Assembly (NCBI GenBank): GCA_001574975.1
Contig: KQ965732.1
Span: 434,001-498,000 of the forward strand
Direction of reading: 5' to 3'
Source: Gonapodya prolifera JEL478
Taxonomy: Eukaryota > Monoblepharomycota > Monoblepharidomycetes > Monoblepharidales > Gonapodyaceae
Length of the DNA: 64,000 nucleotides
Shown: positions 28,170-37,016 of the stretch, piece after piece
Layout: every line of letters begins with the position of its first letter
How positions within the stretch are numbered: position 1 is the first letter of the stretch
Position numbers and translations under genes: made by a program
The notes under the pieces: model-generated
What the model saw: only the letters and a program-made list of their open reading frames with translations
Told to the model about the DNA's origin: nothing
The model's database searches: none

Positions 28170-28937
28170 CCTATGCGCGGATATAATGTTGTCTTGTCCG
28201 TGGACTGCCGATGCGATGAGTGAGGTGTGGCGCTGTCTTCAACCCGCGCGTCTGTCTTTGTACTGCGGATGTATGCAAGGGTTCGCAAGGACCGAATGTG
28301 CATTTTGCGATACACCGTGGGTTGAACACAGTGGGGAGTGGGTATGAGCGACGCTTGACTGGAGAAACACATACAAAGAAAAACGAGTGGGGCTGTGTGG
28401 GGGAAACACGTGCATCTGTCCCGAATGACGCAGTGTGCTCCCACACGGAAAACCCTTCCCCCATTGGAGATTGAACCGCCCCGCCCGAGCTTTCAAACAC
28501 AAAGCATCGGGTGTACAAAATACATCGCGCAGTCGTGAGCGGGGTGGTGTCAACGCCGGTTGTTGGAATCGGGTTTTCGGTTGGGACTTACAAGTGTGTG
28601 GGAGTGCGCTCCCATTCCCACACACGCAGCCACCCCTTGACGATTTGACACACGTGCGGTGCGGTGTTTGGTGCATTACGCGGTCACGATACGGCACACG
28701 TGCATCGCAGTATGCTGAGTGAGTGTAGTGGGAGGCATGTACGTAGTCTCCATTACACCCTCTACATGCGCCAAAGTCTGCACTACTCTCAGGTATGCGC
28801 TTCGCGCACGGAGCACTCGCCTCCGGCGGACACCTCGGCCAGCGTTTCGCGCTTAGACCTCGGGCTCTGCGCTCGCGGGGCTCGACTCCACTTCACTCAG
28901 CTTTGCCTCTCGTTCCGTCGTGCCCTCCCCACCCAAT
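28170..28937. other. Convergent intergenic region, no gene seen
   Basis: 768 bases between the 3' ends of the Nudix-like gene and ERV1. Several CACGTG/ACACGTG words occur but have no clear arrangement. No ORF with family resemblance was found. Confidence 0.4.
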
Positions 28938-29561
28938 CTACCCACAGGACCCATCCTTTGGTCCATCCCTCCACCTCTCATCAACTTTCGCGCAGTCGAA
29001 TATGGGCTTGCCAAGTCTGACATTAACCTCGTTGTGCAAATCGCAGAACCATTTGGCGAGGTCCTTGCGGGACTCGACGCGGGGCGGATCCTTGTCCACC
29101 ACCTTGCGAACATGTTCCGCACAGTACCCACAGGGGTACCACCTCCCGAGCCCACGCACAAATGAGCGCATGGATGCCTGGTCGTCGGGCGTGGGAGTGT
29201 CGGGGTAGTATGCGGCGACGGAGTGCAGGAACGTCCACGAGGCGTGGCCGAGTTCGGGTCCGTCGGGAGGGCAGCGGGCGTTGGTTGTGGGGGAGAAGGA
29301 ATATGTGGGGAGTGGTTCTGCGGGTGGTGGAGGGGGTGGGGGCGGGGGCGGCGGGGTGGTGGAAGAGGAAGAGGATGAGGAAGCGGCGGAGACGCCGACA
29401 CCAGCGAGGGTCGCGAACGTGGCGAGTCCCGCCTGGGTGGACTTTGCGTTCGGCTGCGCGGATGGCGATGATGGCGAGAGCACGTCAGTCTTTGCCCACT
29501 GCTTGAAGTCTGCGCACGCTCTGCACGGTTTCTGCGGCGAGTGCGAGTGGCCGGATGCCAT
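28938..29561 (-). CDS. ERV1: FAD-linked sulfhydryl oxidase Erv1/ALR
   Basis: Intermembrane-space oxidase that regenerates Mia40 in mitochondrial disulfide relay import. It is a single exon of 207 residues, starting MASGHSHSPQKPCRACADFK; the CRAC pair is the shuttle disulfide of the flexible arm. A low-complexity linker includes runs of Ser and about 11 Pro. The catalytic domain reads PELGHASWTFLHSVAAYYPD, then GLGRWYPCGYCAEHVRKVV with the active CxxC, WFCDLHNEVNVRLGKPIFDC (the distal cysteines that form the structural disulfide), and the C-terminal KDGSCG. Length and motif order fit Erv1 rather than Erv2 (no signal peptide or ER anchor). It is divergent from the phosphatase gene, 299 bases apart. 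Confidence 0.93.
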   Translation of the reverse strand: MASGHSHSPQKPCRACADFKQWAKTDVLSPSSPSAQPNAKSTQAGLATFATLAGVGVSAASSSSSSSTTPPPPPPPPPPPAEPLPTYSFSPTTNARCPPDGPELGHASWTFLHSVAAYYPDTPTPDDQASMRSFVRGLGRWYPCGYCAEHVRKVVDKDPPRVESRKDLAKWFCDLHNEVNVRLGKPIFDCAKVDERWRDGPKDGSCG

Positions 29562-29860
29562 GGCGGCGCGTGCGAGCGGAGGGGAGAGAGCGGCGGGCGG
29601 AGTGCGAGTGCGAATTAGTAAGCAAGCGAAAGTGACGTGGAGCGAATCCGGCAGAATGAGATCAGCCGGACCGCAGCAGTGTGGGGTTCGCGATCGCGAA
29701 TTTCATAGAAGTCTGAACCACGCGGACAGCGTTCAACTTTTCTTGCGGGGACAGAAAAGCGCCGGTACATCCCACATCGTCGAGAGGAGGACGGCGCACC
29801 GGCTGGTCAACCCAGCTCACCGACTCCAGGGACGGACAGCGCACAGACCGACAGGGGGCA

Positions 29861-31749
29861 ATGGGCGCGTGCGTGTCGGCAGAGGCTGCGCGCTCTGGGG
29901 CATCAGACGTGTCGCTGCACAAGGCTGCACTCCACGGTGGAGGAGGAACGCACGGAAGCGACATGGACCATCTGCTCACGTTTGTCCATCCCCAGGGCGA
30001 GCTGTGCTTGCTCTACCTAGGCAACATGAACGCGGCAAGGGACACAGACACGCTGCGTGACAGACGAGTTGCGGCTGTGCTCAACTGCTCGGATGAGAGC
30101 CCAGGGGAGGACGTGCTTAAGTGGTATGCGGACAATGGCATTGAGTACAAATGCCTCAATTTGAGAGATACTTACTCTGGGATACGCGATTTGGGACCGC
30201 CTAAAATCGTGAGTCATTGGGTGGGGAGATGGGGAAGAGGGCGGGAAAAGGGGGGAGAGCAATTGCGGGGGAAAGAGCAATTGCAACGTAGACGGTCACA
30301 GACTCAACAAAACCGCATTGAGAGATGTGATTGTTTGCGACCAAAAAATCACCAAATATGCCCTGGGAGAGGGCGAGAGGAGACGCGGCGGGAGAGGGGA
30401 GGATTTACGACGGAGACGTTCACAGACTCGACAGAAGCGCACTGGAAGAGGGGAAGATTTGCGACGGAGACGGCTCGAAGACTCAACAGAATCGTACTGG
30501 GAGAGGTGACGAATTGCAGCAGAGTCGGTTCGTAGACTCGACAGAAATTTGCACCGGAAGAGGAGATGATTTGTTGAGATTCGAGACGGAGTCGGTCATT
30601 CACTCAACAAAATCGCACTGGAGGGGAGGGGAATGGTTACGGATTCAGTTTATACCTCGCACGCACTGGGAGAGGAGAAGAAAGGAACTGCGACGGAAAC
30701 GGTTCGTACGTAGATTCGACAGAATTGCACTAGGAGATAAGAGGAGAGGTTTTGGGGCGGAGACGGGTAGACTCGACAAGATTCGCACTGGGAGAGGAGA
30801 GGAAAGGATCTGGAAAAGCGACGGTTCATATACATACTCACCGAGCTGCGCACCAAGAAGAAGATTTGCAACAGAGTCAAATTCATATACTCACCAACAT
30901 TTGCACCCCTCCACCCCCCCACTCCACCCCGCCCAGTGGGTCCCCGAAATCGTCCGCTTCATCGACCGTGGCCTGGCCATCGGCAAGAACCGAAAGCACC
31001 CATCAGATGTCCACAGACGACCATCGCTGATTCACTCCGCGGCATCGTCGTCGGCGACAGTCGCAGTTGCTGCTTGTGCTGGCGCTGGTACTGGTGTGGG
31101 TGCTGGAGTAGGTGGGACGATGGTGCAGGATGGAAATGCGAATGTGCCGGATACAGGGGCAGGCGCGGGCGGTGTGCCGCAGGACGCAAAGACGAATGGG
31201 CCAGATCCTTCTCGTCTGGACACGACTACCCCCGCCTCGAATCTGAATCACACTCCTCCTTCTCCAACATTGCACACAGACAATCTAGACACGATATGCA
31301 CGTCTCCACCCGACACTCACTCCCCGATATCACACTACACCAATCCAGACACGACTCTCCCATCGCCACACATGGCCGTTCCTTATCACCAAGATACCAC
31401 ACATACCCTGGCACCTCGTTCCCCTACGTCTCCTCCTCCCGCCATGCCCACACACACCTCCCCCACATCCCCCCCGGCTCCCGCACCACCTCCCGTAAGC
31501 TACCGCCCCGCCCTCCCTACCGACGTCCCCGCCTCGCACTCTGCGACACTCATCCACTGCTCGCTGGGGGTCTCGCGCTCCGCCACGATCGCGGCCCTGT
31601 TCCTCATCCTGCGCACCAACATGTCGCTCTCGACCGCCCTGCGTGTCCTCAAGGAGAGGAGACCCGCCGCGGACCCGAATGCCGGGTTCAGGAGGTGGTT
31701 GGTTGGGTATGCGTATGCGTGCGGCAAGTTGGAGGAGGGAAAGGTGTAA
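29861..31749 (+). CDS. Dual-specificity phosphatase with long intron and low-complexity insert
   Basis: Exon 1 (29861-30208) encodes 116 residues including LTFVHPQGELCLLYLGNMNA, AAVLNCSDE and YKCLNLRDTYSG, the start of a DSP domain with the likely general-acid aspartate. Exon 2 (30937-31749) resumes WVPEIVRFIDRGLAIGK, then an insert of about 180 residues rich in Ala, Gly, Ser, Thr and Pro. The P-loop IHCSLGVSRSATIAALFL (Cys near residue 323) and VLKERRPAADPNAGF complete the fold. The protein is 386 residues if no further intron is removed. The catalytic cysteine and arginine are intact, so activity on phosphotyrosine/phosphothreonine is expected. The insert sits between the general-acid loop and the P-loop, where DSPs are normally compact; an unrecognised intron there is possible. 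Confidence 0.82.
30299..30905 (+). repeat. Degenerate minisatellite, about 55-base period, inside the phosphatase intron
   Basis: Repeated blocks share GACTCGACAGAA-like, CGCACTGGGAGAGG-like and GCGACGGAGACGG-like segments. Anchor positions for the GACTC(A/G)AC segment are about 30301, 30425, 30480, 30535, 30601, a degenerate copy near 30657, 30713, 30770, and weaker ones near 30834 and 30887. Spacings are mostly 53-57 bases, with 64-66 twice and one gap of 124 that likely holds two decayed units. The array fills most of the 728-base intron 30209-30936. Because 55 is not a multiple of three, the reading frame rotates between units. Confidence 0.8.
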
Positions 31750-32738
31750 GCGGTCGGGTCGCGGGGTCGGGGTTGGGTGGGGTGGGTGGTGGGTTTTAGG
31801 GGGTTTTGGAGGGTATGGGATGGGGGATTGAGCGGGCGGGCGAGAAAAACATGAAGGAGATTTGGGAGCAACGAGTTGTGCAGGGCGAATTGCATTCTCG
31901 TCTGGTTATTGGCGAATACCGAGTTGCGTTGGACGGCTGACTCTTGGGAAATACCGAGCGGTGATTGAAGACTGGCGCATGGTGATTAGTGAATGACGGT
32001 GGAAGGCGGACAGACGGACGGACAGACGACTGACTGATGGCATACATGCGCGTTTTCTTGGTCATGGCACACTCGCCGTACGGTGGCGGCACTGGCGGCA
32101 CGGGGGTCTACGTGGAAGCTGGCACGAGCGGAGCTGGAGGATGCAGGCCGAGGTTTGCGGGGGGCCGGGGGGGGGGGGGGGGGGGGGGGGGGGGTAGGGA
32201 GAGCACGAATGATTCATGACTTTGTATTGGGTACCTCGTACTCGGTATTGGATTCTCTTGTATGTACGAGCGATAGATGTAGTCTAATTCTGTCCCACAG
32301 AACAACACAAGACCAGCGGGGGTGGGGAGAAGAGAATGGCACATATCGAGCTTGGCACATTTCACCTTGCACAACGTGGATCCGACAAGGGGCGGGCGAC
32401 TGACCAACGCGAGCTTGCATCGTTGTTCCTTGTAGTGCGAAGTAAGTATCCCCACGTGTCACGCCTGGGAAGGTCTCGGACACGTGCAACGAAAGTGTCT
32501 GCGCTCTGTTCGACATTCGGGTTGAGAGGCTGAATTCCCATTGTATGCAAGAAACTTGGGGGCGGACGATACAAGAAAGAGATGTATTTTCCTAGATCCA
32601 TTTCCCCTGTACCTCCATCAAATTCAAGACAGGGGCGCGCTGGCGCTTTTGGACTCTTTTGAGTGACACAACAGTCCACACTTGCGAAGTAAGGGCTGTG
32701 AGTGCACTCTAGGACCGAGATACGTGCCTCAAACATGT
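31750..32738. other. Gene-poor 3' flank of the phosphatase
   Basis: 989 bases with no supported gene. The first 300 bases are G-rich on the + strand. A homopolymer G run is listed separately. It leads directly into the fold-back repeat array. Confidence 0.5.
32167..32194 (+). repeat. Homopolymer run of 28 G
   Basis: Uninterrupted G tract at 32167-32194, preceded by GGGGCC. Its true length is likely uncertain in any assembly. A tract of this length could form G-quadruplex structures, which is an inference. Confidence 0.9.
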
Positions 32739-34132
32739 TCAGGTCTGCAAACTCACGTAGCATGTGCAGACGTGCAGAGGACACCGAGTGCAGATGTGAC
32801 AACAGGAGCACGTGGAAACATCTCCGTCCGTCGCAACAAATTGAAAATATCATTAACGAAAACCTACCAAGGATTTCGCGGATAACACTGAAAACAGATG
32901 TGAGACGTCGGTGGGCAGATTCTTCGTCCAACCGATTATTTTTTTTTTCGGCGCCACCAATTTTGGGAGGCGGTTCCTCCAATTCTTCACATCTGCAAAC
33001 TCAAATATCATCAACGAAGCCGTGCATCGATTTCGCGGATGACACTGAGTGCGGATGTGAAATTCTGGTTGGGCAGATTCTTGGTCCGATTATATTAATA
33101 GGTAGGTGCCACCAATTTCCGGGGGCGGTTCCTCCAATTTTTCACATCTGCAAACTCAAATATCCTCAACAAAACCGCACAAGGATTTCGCGGATGACAC
33201 TGAGTGCAGATGTGAAAAGCGGAGTGTGGGAAGGGTGCTTCCAAGTATAAAAGTTAAATGAGCGAGCGTAACGCCTTCTATGGCTCCAGCGTCAGTTTAA
33301 CTTAACACACACAATTTTCACATCTGCAAACTCAAATATCATCAACGAAACCGCAAGTCTGCAAACGGGATTTCGCAGATGACACTGAGTGCAGATGTGA
33401 AAACGTATTATGNTATTATGCATGCGAGGACGGAGCAATATGCAAAAAAACGAGGGGAAGAGCATGGGTCACATGATCACATCTGCAAACTCAAATATCA
33501 TCAACGAAGCCACGCAAGGATTTCGCAGATGACACTTAGTGTAGATGTGAGAAAGCGGCGTGGGAGATGTATGTTCCCAGATGCGTCCAATTGGTTTTGT
33601 TTCCGCGATGTCCGTGTAAACCAAGCCTCACATCTGCAAACTCAAATATCATCAACGAAGCCACACATGGGTTTCGCGGATGACACCGAGTGCAGATGTG
33701 AGAAATGGCGTGCGAGACGGTGCGTTCACAGTCAAATGAGCGGGCACGGTACTGTCAGTGGCTGTTAAGTCAATGCTTCAAAGTCTTCGCTTCTGCAAAC
33801 TCAAGTATCTTCAACGAAGCCCCGCAAGGATTTCGCAGAGGACACTGAGTGCAGATGTGAAGAGTGGTGTGGGAAATGTTTCTGAATTGGTACTCCTACA
33901 GTTCGAAACTGAGAAGTCAACTGTGCCAAATCTGCTCATCTGCAAACTCGTCATCAACAAAGTCGCGCAAGAACTTCGTGGATGACATTGAATGCAGATG
34001 TGAAGAGTGGCCTGCGAGACAATGCACAGTCAGATGAGCCACCAACAGTAATCGAAGTTTCACATCTGCAAACTCAAATATCATCAACAAAACCACAGTG
34101 GATTTCGCGGATGACACTGAGTGCAGATGTGA
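32739..34132 (+). repeat. Array of ten fold-back repeat units (about 75 bases each)
   Basis: Units at 32739-32799, 32835-32904, 32986-33062, 33141-33216, 33317-33402, 33477-33550, 33628-33701, 33786-33861, 33934-34004 and 34059-34132. The typical unit opens TTCACATCTGCAAACTC and closes GAGTGCAGATGTGAA, a near-perfect terminal inverted repeat. Inside, ATCATCAACGAA on the left opposes TTCGCGGATGACA on the right, so the whole unit is an imperfect palindrome with a loop of about 12-20 bases. Units 1, 2, 8 and 9 are the most diverged, and unit 5 carries an internal gain of about 11 bases. Spacers of about 35-100 bases share weaker similarity after the unit (AAAGCGGTGTGCGAGACGTG-like, then GTCAAATGAGCG-like). 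One undetermined base (N) is at 33413. Confidence 0.93.
32904..33140 (+). repeat. Duplicated spacer of about 80 bases before units 3 and 4
   Basis: The spacers preceding units 3 and 4 match closely: both have GGGCAGATTCTT(C/G)GTCC, a variable T/A-rich patch, GCCACCAATTT, and GGCGGTTCCTCCAATT immediately before the unit. This shows that unit plus spacer was copied together here, at a total length of about 155 bases. It is more similar than neighbouring spacers are to each other, suggesting a recent local duplication. Confidence 0.75.
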
Positions 34133-34872
34133 GAAAGCGGTGTGCGAGACGTGCTTCCCAGTTCACGGATTTGATGTAATCGCGTCCCATTTCTCCAGCA
34201 TTGTCGCATCCCGGCACTGCTTCGATAGATGAATGGGAGCTCTTTGCTTATTCGAAATTAAGCAACGTCCAATAAACAAAACGCTCCGCTCTTGCTCGAT
34301 CGGTAATGGGCGCAAAGATATTCGACTGCTTCATCGTCGCGCGCGTCTGTTCACGCAGGCGTCCGTATCATCTGACCGCCCGCATTCGCAGAATCCTGTT
34401 TGCGCCGCCCAAAAGGTAACGTCTCGGTGTTTGGCGGCCCTCCACGGCAATCTTTGTTGAGCGGGGAGCAATAGTCCTTGAAGGTTGCAGAGAGATTCAC
34501 GCGATGTAGATCCACAATTCCTGGTTGTGAGAACGCGCTCGGGTTGAGTTCGTGGAACATTATGGAACAGAGAAATTCTGTACCAGCATCCATAAAAAAC
34601 TCCTTCATTTCCTTTCCTTTCGCCCTTTCTCCCTTATTAATTTTACATTCGTAGTTCTGTTGACGTCGCACCACATGAGGAAAGTTAGTGTGCAAAGAGT
34701 CACCTTTTCCTGCCTTCCGCCTTATTTCTATTGACGACGCATCAAAAAGGAAAGTAGGGTGTGCGAGAAAACACCAAGTTAGTTGCCTGGTATCGACTCG
34801 ATTGTAGTAAAATAGCATGCACAGTTTCATCTCACACCAATCCACCATCCTGCACTCGACTACACCACCCAC
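34133..34872. other. Gene-poor flank between repeat array and DHODH
   Basis: 740 bases. A minus-strand ORF at 34351-34872 was examined but has no recognisable domain and low conservation signals, so it is not called. No tRNA was recognised. Confidence 0.4.
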
Positions 34873-36883
34873 TCATCGACTTCCCACCGCATCGTTCCCT
34901 ACAACCTCTTCCCACGTCTTGCCCATTTTCCCCAACTCCTCCTTCACCTCCCGCTTGATCCTCGCCACGACGCCCGGTCCGTCAAACGCCATGCCCGTAT
35001 ACAGCTGAATTGCGGACGCCCCCGCACGGGCGTACTCCAGTGCGTCGGCACCTGTGAGGATGCCCCCGCACCCAACGATTGGCACGGCGCCCGAAGTGAG
35101 GCGACGGAAGGTACGAATTGTGTGCAGGGAGAGGGGTTTCAGGGGAGGACCAGATAGGCCGCCCCATTCAGAGGTGATTTTTGGATCTGGGGGTGAAGTT
35201 GGAGTTGTCAGTCATCAGGTCAACGGTGTGTGGATGGCCCAATTAGCAAAACGATAGTGTCAATCAGTGATCGATCGACCCTCTCAACTCACCACTCTTC
35301 AAGCTGCTCGGTCGCTGGTTCGTCGTATTTGATATAATCACGCCGTCCACTCCAGCGTCAACCACTGCCCGTGCCACGTCAGCCAGTTCCGCGTCGTCCA
35401 GGTCGGGACTGAGCTTGACAAGCACGGGCGGTCGGTGGGGGAGGGTCGCGTTACGGGCCTCGATGATCTTGCGGGGGTGGTCTCTTGGTGAGATATACGA
35501 GGGAATGTTATAGGTTGACGGAAATGTGTGACACACCTCCTTCATCAACCCCTCCATGATACCTTTGCGCTGCATGGACGTGATTCCGTGCTGGTTCGGG
35601 CAGCTCACATTCAGAACAACGTAGTCCGCATATGGTCCCATCCTGTGCACACCCTCGACATAATCGTCGTTACTATCGCTCGGCTGACCCTTATTCCGCG
35701 CCAAATTGATCCCCAGCATCCGCCCTCCGCGTAGCGATCGAGACGCGCCCAGAGGAGCGAGTTCCTCGGCCACAGAGGATGGCGACGTTGCAAGGTGTAT
35801 GTCGGGGTGCGCACGCAGGTACGAACGCACGCGGGATCGAAGTCGTGCCTCAATGTCATCAAAGCCCGCGCAGTTCATACCGTACCGATTGATGCAGGCC
35901 GTGTCAGGAGAGAGGCGGAACATACGCGGTTTAGGGTTTCCCGGCTACATAGAAGAACGAGGAGCAGGATTGGGATTATATACGTTGTGTTCAGTGGCCC
36001 ACGAGCCTCACCTGTGGCCTAGGAACAACACTCCCGATCTCGACAATGCCAAATCCCATATCAAACATACCATCAATAGCTTCGCCGTTCTTGTCGAAAC
36101 CGGCAGCGAGGCCGATTGGGTTTTTAAGGGTTTTTCCAAAGAGCTGGCACCATGGAGGTGGTCAGGGTAGAAGGTTGTGAAGGGGTTCAAAGACGTGGAA
36201 AAGGTTTAATAGTGATGTTGGAAGGGAATACCGACCATACAAATCCACCTTCAGATTCCAAAAATGCGTCAATCATCCGGGCGTTGCTGTGTGCCCATAT
36301 TCCGTTCCACAGTATTAGCGGTCAATTGTCGTGTTCCAGGATCTGGTAATCTGCATTCAGAGAAACATATCCTGATACTTTAATTCCCATGCTCCCCACT
36401 TCCTCCACTTTGGTAATTAAATTCCCGGAAATGGTCCTCCACCCCACTAGTAATGTTATGGCTCACATGAAAACTCACGTGTACCTCCAACAATTTATCG
36501 TCCGGGCTTCCCCTCTCTACGGGACTCAACCCGTTCTTGGCCAACCAAATCGCCAGCCTATGCGCCTCTTCCGGATCCATGGTCTTGTGCACGAGGGGCA
36601 TGATGACAAGCTCGTGCACGGCAGCACGGGAGTCGTACAGGTACGACACCACCAGGGCACCTACGGTGCCAGCGAGGAGGAGGCGGAGGAAAGAGCGGTA
36701 ATGAGGCACTAGGAGTTCTTGGGAAAGAGTGGGCTCTTTTGGTGGTGCATAGGAGGTCGTAGAGGCGAATCGGGATGTGAATGTGGGAATTTGGATGGGA
36801 CTCCGGAGGCGAGACGGGCCAAGGTAAGGACGTCGCGCGATTGCGGCAGCAGTGCGCGGCAGCGTGCCAAAGCGGGCTGCCAT
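34873..36883 (-). CDS. Dihydroorotate dehydrogenase, mitochondrial (class 2 architecture)
   Basis: Oxidises dihydroorotate to orotate in pyrimidine synthesis, passing electrons to ubiquinone at the inner membrane. It starts [20 protein letters not shown], a mitochondrial presequence, followed by a transmembrane helix ([18 protein letters not shown]), then [20 protein letters not shown]. The catalytic barrel has [51 protein letters not shown], the active-site loop [39 protein letters not shown], and the FMN phosphate loop [20 protein letters not shown] and IQLYTG. At the catalytic-base position, class 2 enzymes normally have serine (NVSSPN); here it is cysteine. Exons 36883-36479, 36143-36012 and 35944-35537 keep frame; the junction near 35500 is unresolved. 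It is divergent from UFD1. Confidence 0.93.
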
Positions 36884-37016
36884 TAGAGCTTGGGCGTAGG
36901 TTTGTGTTATAGCCACCGCTCGAATCTCCAACGAAGGGAGGAAAAATGTGAACCAGTTTGAAAAATTAACCGACCGTGGCCAGAGTACGACAACCGATCA
37001 ACTCAATAACTCTGCA

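Noticed and set aside
32739-34132. CRISPR array
   Set aside because: The repeats are too long and too diverged, there are no cas genes, and the host is eukaryotic.
32739-34132. Short plus-strand ORFs through the fold-back repeats
   Set aside because: Their similarity to each other comes only from the underlying DNA repeat; no start or splice logic.
34351-34872. Minus-strand ORF of 173 codons downstream of DHODH
   Set aside because: Composition is irregular, with no domain or splice pattern; it lies in a gene-poor flank.
36180-36330. Extra small exon in DHODH
   Set aside because: Direct joining of 36479 to 36143 gives the conserved [14 protein letters not shown] without it.
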